A DNA stretch of 64,000 nucleotides, taken from contig CAVQWR010000003.1 of the NCBI GenBank assembly GCA_963717695.1, positions 434,001 to 498,000 on the forward strand. The letters are read 5' to 3'. Below the pieces are notes generated by a model. It was not told where the DNA came from. It saw nothing but the letters and a program-made list of their open reading frames with translations, and did not search any database. This DNA comes from CAIWHR01 sp963717695 (lineage in GTDB: Bacteria; Pseudomonadota; Gammaproteobacteria; Burkholderiales; Casimicrobiaceae). The position numbers and the translations under genes are program-made. Within the stretch, counting starts at the first letter, position 1; each line of letters starts with the position of its first letter. Shown here one piece after another: positions 19,032-27,654 of the stretch.

Positions 19032-20856
19032 ATGCGGACCTTCCAGCGCACCCTGCTCGCCGGCGCCATCATGCTCGCCGTCTCGGCGCCCGCCGCCGCA
19101 CAGTTCACCGGCACGTTCTTCTTCGGCGACAGCCTCTCCGATGCGGGCTCCGTACAAGCCGGTGCTGCCGCCGGGCACGGGTCTGTTCACGACCAATCCC
19201 GGTCCGCTGTGGACGCAGATTCGTCGCAAACACTACGGGTTCACCGCGACGCCGGCGAACCAGGGCGGCAACGACTTCGCCTAGGGCGGCGCGCGCGTGA
19301 CGGAGCCAGGTACCCGACGTCCGCCGTCGCGGCGGTCCCGATCTCGACGCAGGTCACCCAGTTCCTTGCCAAGGGGCGCGCCGAATCCGAACGCGCTCTA
19401 CTCGATACAGGGCGGCGCGAACGACATGCTCACGCAGTCACAGTCTTCTGCAGGCCGGACAGATTACGCAGGCGCAACTCCAGGCCAACGTTGCGCTCGC
19501 GGCAACGCAACTTGTCGGCAAGGTCGTGAGGCTCAATGCCGCCGGCGCGCAATACATCCTGGTCTCGAACATTCCGGACGTCGGCAAGACGCCGTTATGG
19601 CATCGATTCCGGGCAGGCCGCGCTGTTCACCGCAGCTCACCCAGTTCTACAACTCCACGATGCAGAGCGGGCCTCGACGCCGCGCACGTGCCGACAATCC
19701 GGCTGAACATCTTCGCGCTGTCAGGACGAGGTCGTCGCAAATCCGGCCGCGTACGGATTCACCAACGTCAACGGAGCGCGCGTGCGGCACGACGTTCCCT
19801 CCCTCGTCTGCACGCCGGCGAATCTCGTCGACGCCGAATGCGGCGCAGACTTACGTGTTCGCCGACGGCATTCACCCGACGACTCGGCGATGACCGCGAT
19901 CTATGCGCAGTACGCCGAGTCGGTGATCGCCGCGCCGCAGCAGGTTTCCGTGCTCGCCGAGACGCCGCTCGACGTCGAGCAGGCGAACTGGCGCGCGCTC
20001 GACGGCCGCATGGCCTCCGCGATCAACGCGTCGCGCCCGACCAACAAGATCGAGGCGTGGGCCGCGTACGACTACGCGAGCCCCGACTATTCGAGCGGGT
20101 TCTACGACGGCAACGCGAACCTCAACACGATCTCGATCGGCGGCGACATGAAGCTCTCCAACCGCCTGCTGTTCGGCCTGCAGTTCGGCTATACGCAGGA
20201 CAAGGGGAACCTCGGCGCGGTCGATTACAAGCTCAACGACTACATGGGCACCGCGTACCTCGGCTACGGCGAGGACAACTGGTACGTCGGCGCGACGCTG
20301 GGTGCCGGCGGCCTCGATTACTCGAACATCAACCGCACGATCCAGCTCGGCGCGCAGACGCGCACCGAAACGGGTTCGGCAAACGGCTACCAGACGGTTG
20401 CACGCGTTCTGGGCGGCTACTGGTTCCGCTACGACAACAACTGGGTGCACGGCCCGTGGGCCAAGTTCACCTACGACGACGTCGTCGTCCACTCGTATCA
20501 GGAAAACGGCTCGTCCAGCACGGCGATGGGATTCGACCAGCAGGAGCGCAAGCAATTCCTGACGAGTCTCGGCTGGCAGGTGTCCGGCAACGTCAACGGC
20601 TTCCGTCCGTTCGGCCGCGTGTCGTGGGAATACGATTCGAAGGCGGACGAGCGCAGCGTCACGGCGACCGTCACCAGCATGGGCGGCAGCTTCACCCTCC
20701 CCGCCTACAACCCGGACAACAGCTGGGCGCTGTTCAATCTCGGCGTCAGCACCGACGTCGGCAACGTCGCCGTTGTCGCTGTATGGCGCCGCGACCGCGG
20801 GCAAGAGCTCGGGCGACTACTGGGCGGTGACGCTCGGCGTGCGCGCGCCGCTGTAG
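19032..20856 (+). pseudogene. GDSL/SGNH autotransporter esterase, broken passenger domain and in-frame stop
   Basis: A type V secreted esterase resembling EstA. The signal peptide (LLAGAIMLAVSAPAAAQ) is followed by the GDSL block FTGTFFFGDSLSDAGS; block V is YVFADGIHPTT with the Asp and His. The passenger is split by many shifts between 19150 and 19890, and TAG at 19282-19284 interrupts NDFA-GGARVTEPG where homologues carry a sense codon. The C-terminal autotransporter barrel (from about 19890: IEAWAAYDYASPDYSSGFYD to VTLGVRAPL) is almost free of errors. Either the passenger is decaying or it was sequenced poorly. Confidence 0.8.
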
Positions 20857-20882
20857 TTCGCTTCCGCCTGTTGCATCGAGTC

Positions 20883-20902
20883 GGGGCCGCGATCGCGGCC
20901 CC
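20883..20902. terminator. intrinsic terminator after the autotransporter gene
   Basis: A perfect 20-base palindrome GGGGCCGCGATCGCGGCCCC followed by GTTTCATT, 26 bases behind the stop of the autotransporter. The short T-run makes it moderately convincing. It lies between convergent genes. Confidence 0.65.
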
Positions 20903-20934
20903 GTTTCATTCGTGCGCGGGGTTGGCGGGCGCGC

Positions 20935-21705
20935 TCAGCCGGCGCGCCTCGGCTTTCGCGGCGCGCGCGCGAAGACCGCGTCGTAGAGCGGACGCGGCAG
21001 CCGACGCAGCACTCCCCCGGCGAGCGCCATCTGCCACGGCAGCACGTAGAAACGCCGGCGCCGCGCGACGGCGCGCGCGATGAGCCGCGCGGCCTTCTCC
21101 GGACGCATCAGGAACGGCATCCGATACGGATTGTGCTCGGTCATCGGTGTCGCGATGTAGCCAGGGCACACGGTGACGACCGCGATGCCGCTGCCGTGAA
21201 GCTCGACGCGCAGGCTCTCGAGGTAGCTGATCGCCGCCGCCTTGGATGCGCTGTAGGCGCCCGAACCCGGCAAGCCGCGGAATCCGGCAACGCTCGCGAT
21301 GCCGACGAGCGCACCGGTGCCGCGCTCGCGCATCGGCGCGAGAAACGCATGGAACGTGTGGACCATGCCGAGCACGTTGGTGTCGAACACCGCAGCGAAG
21401 TCGTCGAGGTCCTCGCGTTCGCCCGTCACCGTGCCGCGCGAGATTCCGGCGTTGGCGACGACGACGTCGGGCGCACCGAAGCGCGCGACGAAATCGTCGG
21501 CGGCGCGCTCGAGCGCCGCGCGGTCGCGAACGTCACCCGCGTAGGTGGCGCACCGGCCTTCCGGCAACGCGGCCGCGAGGGCGGCGAGCGCCGCTTCCCG
21601 TCGCGCGAACAGTCCCACCGTCGCCCCGGCGGACGCATAGCGGCGCGCGAGAGCCTCGCCGATGCCGCTGTTGGCGCCGGTGATGAAGACGATCGGGGGC
21701 GGCAT
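20935..21705 (-). CDS. short-chain dehydrogenase/reductase
   Basis: A 256-residue NAD(P)-dependent oxidoreductase with the classical SDR motifs: VFITGANSGIGEALARRYAS (cofactor glycine motif), VVVANAGIS, the serine region VGIASVAGFRG and the active site SGAYSASKAAAISYL with Tyr and Lys. The start at Met 21705 gives a normal SDR N-terminus; an upstream Met adds eleven unlikely residues. The basic end FARAPRKPRRAG is short. Substrate not predictable. It lies 57 bases downstream of dsbA on the same strand. Confidence 0.9.
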   Translation of the reverse strand: MPPPIVFITGANSGIGEALARRYASAGATVGLFARREAALAALAAALPEGRCATYAGDVRDRAALERAADDFVARFGAPDVVVANAGISRGTVTGEREDLDDFAAVFDTNVLGMVHTFHAFLAPMRERGTGALVGIASVAGFRGLPGSGAYSASKAAAISYLESLRVELHGSGIAVVTVCPGYIATPMTEHNPYRMPFLMRPEKAARLIARAVARRRRFYVLPWQMALAGGVLRRLPRPLYDAVFARAPRKPRRAG

Positions 21706-21762
21706 GCAGGCGTGCTCGCGCTCGCACGGCGGTGGCAACCGCCGCGTCGCGCCTGCCTCGCG

Positions 21763-22410
21763 TCAGCTCTTCGGGCGCTCGGCGCGCGCCTTCACGACGA
21801 CGGCATCGATGACGGGAATCATCGCGGCGTTCGATCCGGTGGTCTCGCCGCTCACGAGATACTTGCCGTCGACGATGATGAGCGGAACCGCCTGTACGTT
21901 GTACGCCTGCGCCTGCGAGCGCGCGCGGTTCACCTTGCCGGAAATGGCGAACGAGTTGTACATGTCCTCGACCTTCTTGCGATCGAGCCCCTTGCTTTGC
22001 GCCCAGTCGAAAAACGCCTTCTCCTGCCACGCCGGCAGGCCGTCCTTGTGGATCGCAGTGAAGAGCATCGGCGAGAGCCGTGCATCCTCGCCGAGCGCCT
22101 CGAGCGTGTAGTACTCCTTGGCGAGCGGAACCCAGCGGTCCTGGAACATCACCGGCACGCGGCGGAACTGGACGTCGGCAGGGGCACTCTTCACCCAGCC
22201 CTGGAGCATCGGCTCGAAGTCGCCGCAGTGCGGGCAGCCATACGAGAAGAACTCGAGCACCTCGATCTTCTTGCCCGTTTCGACCGGCTGCGGCGTCGTG
22301 AGGCGAAGGTACTGCTTGCCCTCCTGGGGCACCTGCGCGGTCGCCGCGGCGGCGACGAGCATGGCCGCGAGCGGCAGGATGAGCTTTTGCAGCGTGCGAA
22401 TGGGATTCAT
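21763..22410 (-). CDS. dsbA: periplasmic thiol:disulfide oxidoreductase
   Basis: A 215-residue exported DsbA-type oxidase. The signal peptide TLQKLILPLAAMLVAAAATA ends before QVPQEGKQYL. The thioredoxin fold contains the active site EFFSYGCPHCGDFEP with a CPHC centre, and the cis-Pro loop YNVQAVPLIIVDGKY. It forms disulfide bonds in exported proteins. Met 22410 has GGAG upstream, but Met 22428 in the same frame cannot be excluded. It follows the SPOR gene on the same strand, the usual betaproteobacterial argS-SPOR-dsbA order. Confidence 0.93.
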   Translation of the reverse strand: MNPIRTLQKLILPLAAMLVAAAATAQVPQEGKQYLRLTTPQPVETGKKIEVLEFFSYGCPHCGDFEPMLQGWVKSAPADVQFRRVPVMFQDRWVPLAKEYYTLEALGEDARLSPMLFTAIHKDGLPAWQEKAFFDWAQSKGLDRKKVEDMYNSFAISGKVNRARSQAQAYNVQAVPLIIVDGKYLVSGETTGSNAAMIPVIDAVVVKARAERPKS

Positions 22411-22524
22411 CGTTCTTGTCTCCGTCATGCAGTTGTCGCCGGGCGGCGCCCGACCGTGCGTCGATTGGTCCGCGGGCGCGTCGTGTAGTTCCGCGTATTT
22501 CCGTTGACGCGCTGCGTTGCGCCT

Positions 22525-23202
22525 TCAGTACTTGATCACGGCGGCATCGAAGCCGCGCTTGCCGAGCTCGCCCTTGACGCGGTTGAGCTCGTCGGTATTG
22601 TCGAACGGACCGAGCCGCACGCGGTAACGCGTTCCCTTGTCGGGCACGGAGGCGGACTGCACGACGGCCTCCCAGCCCGCCATGGCGAGGCGTGCCTTGA
22701 GGTCCTCGGCGTCACCCTCCGCCGCGAACGAGCCGGTCTGGAGCCAGAACCTGTCGGCTGCCTTTGCGGTGCGCACAGGCGCTTCGGGCGCGGCACGCGC
22801 TTCCTGCTTCGGCGCCGCCTTTTCGGCCTTGTCCGGAGGCGCCGCAGCCCGCTCGACCGTGGCCTTGTCCTGCGTCGCGCGCTCCGGCGCCTTGGCCTGG
22901 ACCTTCGGCTCCTCGGCGCCCGGCAATATCTTGTAGAAATCGAAGCGCGACTTGTCGCTCGCGGCGGCATCCGTCTTTCCGGTTTTCGCGATTTCCTTCG
23001 CGGACTCGCGCGACGGCGGCGTCGTCTGGTAGGGGTTCCCAGATTTCATCAGGTAGTAAGCGACGGCGGCGGCGAGACCCAATCCGAGCACGAGCCCGAT
23101 GAACACCCCGAGCAGCATGCCGCCTGCGCCGGTGCGCCGCGGCGCGGGGGCCGGCGCGCGCTTCCTCGCGGCGTAGGGACTGGTGTGGGAACGGATGGGC
23201 AT
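22525..23202 (-). CDS. SPOR-domain cell-division protein (FtsN-like)
   Basis: A 225-residue single-pass inner-membrane protein. A basic cytoplasmic start (YAARKRAPAPAPRRTGAGG) leads into the membrane helix MLLGVFIGLVLGLGLAAAVA. A charged, Ala/Lys-rich linker follows, and the C-terminal SPOR domain begins at FWLQTGSFAAEGDAEDLKAR and ends RKRGFDAAVIKY-like (residues GKRGFDAAVIKY). SPOR domains bind denuded septal glycan. The family often follows argS in Betaproteobacteria, as here with a 32-base gap. Confidence 0.88.
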   Translation of the reverse strand: MPIRSHTSPYAARKRAPAPAPRRTGAGGMLLGVFIGLVLGLGLAAAVAYYLMKSGNPYQTTPPSRESAKEIAKTGKTDAAASDKSRFDFYKILPGAEEPKVQAKAPERATQDKATVERAAAPPDKAEKAAPKQEARAAPEAPVRTAKAADRFWLQTGSFAAEGDAEDLKARLAMAGWEAVVQSASVPDKGTRYRVRLGPFDNTDELNRVKGELGKRGFDAAVIKY

Positions 23203-23234
23203 CGTTGCGTGCGCGCGCGGAACGTGGATCGGGC

Positions 23235-24881
23235 CTACATCTGCTCGGGCGCGGCGAGCCCGAGGACGGCGAGGCCGTTGCGCAGCGCCTGTCCCACCGC
23301 GGAGACGAGCGCCAGGCGGGCCTGCCGGAGCGCAGGATCGTCGACCAGGAAACGTTCCGCATTATAGTAACTATGGAACTCCGCGGCCAAATCCTTGAGA
23401 TAGAAGATGACGAGGTGCGGCGCGAGGTCGCGCGCCGCCAGCGCGAATTCGGACGGCAGGTCCGCGAGCCTGCGCAGCAGCGCATCCTCGTAGGGACTCA
23501 CGAGCGGCGCGACGTCGGCGCCGGCGAGTTCCGCGACGCCGCGCGCGATCGTCATGCCGGCCTGGCGCATCACCGCCGCGACGCGGGCGTGCGCATACTG
23601 CACGTAATAGACGGGATTCTCCTCCGACTGCGACCGCGCGAGATCGATGTCGAAGGTGAATTCGGCCTCGGCCTTGCGCGAAATGAGAAAGAAGCGCACG
23701 GCGTCGCGCCCGACCTCGTCGATCAGATCGCGCAGCGTCACGTAGCTTCCGGCGCGCTTGGAGATCTTCACCTCCTCGCCGCCCTTCATCACCGTCACCA
23801 TCTTGTGCAGCACGTAATCGGGATAGCCGGCGGGAATGCCCATGTCCATCGCCTGCAGCCCGGCGCGCACCCGCATCACGGTGCCGTGGTGATCCGAGCC
23901 CTGCACGTTGATGGCCTTCGCGAAGCCACGCTCCCACTTGGTCACGTGATAGGCGACGTCGGGCACGAAGTACGTGTACCCGCCGTCGGACTTGCGCATC
24001 ACGCGGTCCTTGTCGTCGCCGTAGTCGGTGGTCTTGAGCCACAGCGCGCCTTCCTGCGCATAGGTCTTCCCCGATGCGGCGAGTCGCGCAACGGTTGCGT
24101 CGACGCGGCCGTCGGAATAGAGCGAGCTCTCGAGATAATAGTTGTCGAAGCGCACGCCGAACGCCAGGAGGTCGGCATCCTGCTCCTTGCGCAGCTCCGC
24201 CACGGCGAAGTGCCGGATCACCTCGATGTCGCCGAGATCGTGCCCGACCTCGTCGAGGAACCGCTGCGCGAGCTCGCGGATGTAGTCGCCGCGATAGCCA
24301 TCCTCGGGGAACGTCGTGTGCTCGCCGAGAATCTCCTGCGCCCGCGCGCGCACCGACACCGCGAGATTCTGGATCTGCGCGCCGGCATCGTTGTAGTAGT
24401 ACTCGCGCGTGACGTCGGCGCCTTGCGCCTCGAGCAGATGCGCGAGCGCGTCGCCGAGCGCCGCCTGTCGCCCGTGGCCGACGTGCAGCGGCCCGGTCGG
24501 ATTCGCCGAAACGAACTCGATCATCACGCGCTCGCCCCGCCGGGCATCGCTCCGGCCGAACGCCTCGCGTGCGGCCAGGACCTGCGGCACCACCGCCTGC
24601 CGGGCCGCCGGCGTCAGGAAGATGTTGATGAATCCCGCGCCGGCGATCTCGGTGCGCGCGACGAGGTCGGACGCGGGCAGCGCAGCCGTGAGCGCCTGCG
24701 CGAATTCGCGAGGATTCCGCCGGCGCGATTTCGCGTGCTGCAGCGCGACGTTGGTCGCGTAATCGCCGTGTGCTGCCTGCTTCGGGCGCTCGACGACGAT
24801 CGGCACGTTCGCCTCATCCGGCGCAATCGCGGCAAGGCCCTGCGCGAGCCAGGATTCGAGGCGGGAGCGGGTATCGGTCAT
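23235..24881 (-). CDS. argS: arginyl-tRNA synthetase
   Basis: Charges tRNA-Arg. A 548-residue class I synthetase, intact, with the N-terminal Add-1 domain (KQAAHGDYATNVALQHAKSR), the HIGH-type motif SANPTGPLHVGHGRQAALGD and the KMSKS-type loop GEEVKISKRAGSYVTLRDLI. The C-terminal DALR anticodon-binding domain ends LRNGLAVLGLAAPEQM. The start MTDTRSRLESWLAQGL fits the family. A TATAAT-like -10 lies 84 bases upstream. Confidence 0.97.
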   Translation of the reverse strand: MTDTRSRLESWLAQGLAAIAPDEANVPIVVERPKQAAHGDYATNVALQHAKSRRRNPREFAQALTAALPASDLVARTEIAGAGFINIFLTPAARQAVVPQVLAAREAFGRSDARRGERVMIEFVSANPTGPLHVGHGRQAALGDALAHLLEAQGADVTREYYYNDAGAQIQNLAVSVRARAQEILGEHTTFPEDGYRGDYIRELAQRFLDEVGHDLGDIEVIRHFAVAELRKEQDADLLAFGVRFDNYYLESSLYSDGRVDATVARLAASGKTYAQEGALWLKTTDYGDDKDRVMRKSDGGYTYFVPDVAYHVTKWERGFAKAINVQGSDHHGTVMRVRAGLQAMDMGIPAGYPDYVLHKMVTVMKGGEEVKISKRAGSYVTLRDLIDEVGRDAVRFFLISRKAEAEFTFDIDLARSQSEENPVYYVQYAHARVAAVMRQAGMTIARGVAELAGADVAPLVSPYEDALLRRLADLPSEFALAARDLAPHLVIFYLKDLAAEFHSYYNAERFLVDDPALRQARLALVSAVGQALRNGLAVLGLAAPEQM

Positions 24882-24965
24882 CGGCGATTCGAAAGCGCGT
24901 GGACGGCAATGAAAACGCGAACCGGTCGTCGCCGCAGGCGACGCGCGAGTTCGCGGTCAGCGCGA

Positions 24966-24971
24966 ATTATA
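24966..24971 (-). promoter_or_regulatory. -10 element upstream of argS
   Basis: Read on the minus strand this is TATAAT, in the 170-base gap between priA and argS and 84 bases above the argS start. No convincing -35 hexamer is seen at 16-18 bases, so the promoter is tentative. Confidence 0.35.
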
Positions 24972-25051
24972 GCCTGCCGCACGTGATCACACGCCCGCCC
25001 GGACCGCAGCGACGATGGCTGCCGCCCCGGCGACTCCCGCATGCATTCCGT

Positions 25052-27244
25052 TCACGCAAACCCCAGCGGGTCGACGTCGAGCGACCAGCGCACCTGCCGC
25101 CCCGGAATCGCGGTGATCGCAGTGCGCCACTGCGTCAGAAATCGCTGCAGCGAGCCGCGGTCCTCGCTCTGGGCGACGACCTGCGCGCGCTCCGCGCCGG
25201 CACGACGCGCAAGCGCCGCGGGCACCGGAGGGAACACCTCGACCGCCCGATGCGCCGCGCGCGTCAGCGCGGTCCCGGCCGCGTGCGCCGCCGCGAGAAA
25301 GGTGTCGACGGCCTTGCGCTGAGGTGCCTCCGCCGCGAGCAGCGCGAGATACGTGAACGGCGGAAGCGCCGCGGCCCGCCGCTCCGCGAACAGGGTGGCG
25401 GCGAAACTCTCGTAATCCTGCGCGGCAAGCGCGCGAAACACCGCGTGCGCGGCGAAGTCGGTCTGGACGATGACTTCGCCCGGCAGCGACGCGCGTCCGG
25501 CGCGGCCGGCGACCTGGAAGAGCAGCGCGGCGAGGCGCTCCGTCGCGCGAAAATCCGCGCTGAAGAGCGCGTTGTCGGCGCCCACGACGCCGACCAGCGT
25601 CAGTCGCGGAAAGTCATGGCCCTTCGCCAGCATCTGCGTCCCGACGAGGATGTCGAGCGCACCGGCCTCGACCTGCTCGCGCAGTCCCGCGAATGCGCCC
25701 TTTCTCTGCGTGCTGTCGCGATCAACGCGCGCGATCCGCGCTGCGGGAAAGCGCTCCGTCAGCGCGCGCTCGAGCCGCTGCGTGCCGTGCCCGAGCGGCA
25801 GCAGGTCGACATTGCCGCAGTCGGGGCACGCGCGCGGCAGCCGCTCGGCGTGGCCGCAGTGATGGCAGCGGAGCATGCGATCGTCGCGGTGAACGACGAG
25901 GCGCGCGCTGCAGCGGTGACAGGCGGCCTGCCAGCCGCAGCCGGCGCACAGGAGCGACGGTGCGAAGCCGCGACGATTGACGAACAGCAGCGACTGCTCG
26001 CCGCGGGAAAGACGTGCCTCGATGGCGGCGAGAAGCGGCGCGCTGATCCCCTCGAGCGTCCCCGGCGCCTTGTCCGACACGAAATGGCACGCCGGAAGCC
26101 GTGCCGGCGCGATCGCGCGCCGGGTGAGCCGCAGGTGCCGGTAGCGCCCGCGCTGCGCCTGCAGCAGCGTTTCGAGCGAGGGCGTAGCGCTGCCCAGCAC
26201 GATCGGAACGCCGCGCTGCCGCGCGCGCCACACCGCGACGTCGCGCCCGTGATAGCGCACGCCATCCTGCTGCTTGAACGACGGGTCGTGCTCCTCGTCG
26301 ATGACGATGAGCCCGAGGCGCGGCAGCGGCGCGAACACCGCAAGCCGCGTGCCGAGCAGAAGATCGGCGCCACCTTCCGCCGCTTCTCGCCAGTTGCGGC
26401 GCCGTTCTCCGGCCGCGAGGCGGCTGTGCAGCGTGACCGCGCGGTGGCCGGGGAGCGCGTCGGCGATGCGCTGCGCGAACTGCGGCGTGAGGTTGATCTC
26501 CGGCACGAGGAAGAGCGCCTGCCCGCCGGCCGCAATGCACGCGCGCGCCGCCTCGAGGTAGACGTCGGTCTTGCCGCTGCCCGTGACCCCCTGAAGCAGG
26601 AAGGGGGCGAACGAGCCATGTGCCGCCGTGATCGCGTCCACGGCAACGCGCTGCTCGGCATTGAGATCGACGCGGCTTGGCGACGCCGCGGGCGTGGGAT
26701 CCGCGCGTGCGAGATAGCCTTTGTCGCACCACGTGCGCAGCGTGCGTCGGATCGCTGCGGGGAATGCGGCGAGCGCGGCAGCGGGAAGCAAGCCCTCTGG
26801 CGAATCGGCAAACTCCAGGAAAGCCCGCCGCGTCGGCGAATCCCGGTAGAGCGATGCGGCGAGCGCCGCGCGACCCGCATCGGTGAGCCGCATTGCCTGC
26901 CCACCCGTCGCGCTGCGTGACGCTCCGGCGCCCGCGCCGATCGGCGGCAGCATCTGTGCGAGGACGAGGCCGAGCGGCTCCTGGTAGTAGCCGCTGACGA
27001 ATTGCGCCAGCACCAGCACGTCGGCCGGCAGCGGCGGAAGGCCCGGGAGCAACTCGCCGATGGGCTGCAGGCGATCCGCGGCGACATCGGTCGTCGTGCT
27101 GATGTCGACGACAATACCGACCAGCGCGCGGCGTCCGAGGTGCACGCGCACGATCGCACCCGGCGCAACGGCGATGCCGGCGGGCACCCAGTAGTCGAAG
27201 GCGCCTTCAGTCGCGACCGGCAGGGCGACGCGTGCGATGGTCAT
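25052..27244 (-). CDS. priA: primosomal protein N' (replication restart helicase)
   Basis: A 730-residue PriA helicase, uninterrupted. The N-terminal DNA-binding domain begins VALPVATEGAFDYWVPAGIA. The helicase core shows the Walker A LLQGVTGSGKTDVYLEAARA, the DEAH-type IDEEHDPSFKQQDGVRYHGR, and motif V/VI elements GTQMLAKGHDFPRLTLVGVV and FQVAGRAGRASLPGEVIVQT. Zinc-binding cysteines are in CAGCGWQAACHRC and CHHCGHAERLPRACPDCG. It restarts stalled replication forks. The gene follows a 410-base intergenic region with DnaA-box-like sites, and hemE lies upstream in the common hemE-priA order. Confidence 0.97.
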   Translation of the reverse strand: MTIARVALPVATEGAFDYWVPAGIAVAPGAIVRVHLGRRALVGIVVDISTTTDVAADRLQPIGELLPGLPPLPADVLVLAQFVSGYYQEPLGLVLAQMLPPIGAGAGASRSATGGQAMRLTDAGRAALAASLYRDSPTRRAFLEFADSPEGLLPAAALAAFPAAIRRTLRTWCDKGYLARADPTPAASPSRVDLNAEQRVAVDAITAAHGSFAPFLLQGVTGSGKTDVYLEAARACIAAGGQALFLVPEINLTPQFAQRIADALPGHRAVTLHSRLAAGERRRNWREAAEGGADLLLGTRLAVFAPLPRLGLIVIDEEHDPSFKQQDGVRYHGRDVAVWRARQRGVPIVLGSATPSLETLLQAQRGRYRHLRLTRRAIAPARLPACHFVSDKAPGTLEGISAPLLAAIEARLSRGEQSLLFVNRRGFAPSLLCAGCGWQAACHRCSARLVVHRDDRMLRCHHCGHAERLPRACPDCGNVDLLPLGHGTQRLERALTERFPAARIARVDRDSTQRKGAFAGLREQVEAGALDILVGTQMLAKGHDFPRLTLVGVVGADNALFSADFRATERLAALLFQVAGRAGRASLPGEVIVQTDFAAHAVFRALAAQDYESFAATLFAERRAAALPPFTYLALLAAEAPQRKAVDTFLAAAHAAGTALTRAAHRAVEVFPPVPAALARRAGAERAQVVAQSEDRGSLQRFLTQWRTAITAIPGRQVRWSLDVDPLGFA

Positions 27245-27447
27245 GGCTGACGCGGCCCGGGCATCGCTCGGATTCGCATCTTGTAGTCTTCCAAATGCTC
27301 AGCATTCGCAGTAGCAACACCTGCCAAGTCCTTGATTTCTGTGGGACCCGAAAATGTCGCAGGCGCGCTGTGCATAACTCTGTGCGTAAGTGAAAATTCG
27401 TCGCTGCCGGCTTTGCGCCCCGCGCCGCCCGTGCCTGCCGCCTTCAC
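27241..27447 (-). CDS. possible small protein overlapping the priA start
   Basis: A 68-residue frame whose second half (IKDLAGVATANAEHLEDYKM) looks protein-like and whose stop shares ATGA with the priA start, as coupled genes do. Codon choice is far less G+C-rich than the neighbours. The first part runs through DnaA-box-like repeats. I recognise no family, no ribosome site is clear, and it may be chance. Confidence 0.15.
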   Translation of the reverse strand: MKAAGTGGAGRKAGSDEFSLTHRVMHSAPATFSGPTEIKDLAGVATANAEHLEDYKMRIRAMPGPRQP

Positions 27448-27654
27448 CGAGCCGCAAAAAATTTCTCTTTACAACTCAATTATTTACGAGGCTCTTCCTA
27501 GGGAACCTCGGGCGGCCGAATTTTCCGCCGACAATCGAGGGCCATATGTGCATAAGTAGCTTGGGAAACCCGCGATTGCAGCGTTTGTCAATACCCCGCA
27601 AACCCAGCACTGGCGCGGTCCGGACGCATTTCTCCGAGGGAAGCGCGGCGCGGA
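27245..27654. other. AT-rich intergenic region with DnaA-box-like repeats between hemE and priA
   Basis: A 410-base gap. TGTGCATAA, the reverse complement of the DnaA box TTATNCACA, occurs at 27369-27377 and 27547-27555, and a one-mismatch copy TGTGCGTAA at 27381-27389. All three point the same way. Between them, 27456-27486 is 31 bases with only five G/C, in an otherwise very G+C-rich sequence. Apart from a doubtful small frame at its priA end, I see no gene here. The region resembles a replication-initiator binding site or origin fragment, though in this class the origin is usually beside dnaA. Confidence 0.5.

Noticed and set aside
27241..27447. Small coding frame overlapping the priA start as a toxin-antitoxin or leader gene
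   Set aside because: Half looks protein-like, but there is no family match, no ribosome site, and it crosses the DnaA-box-like repeats; kept only as a very low-confidence feature.
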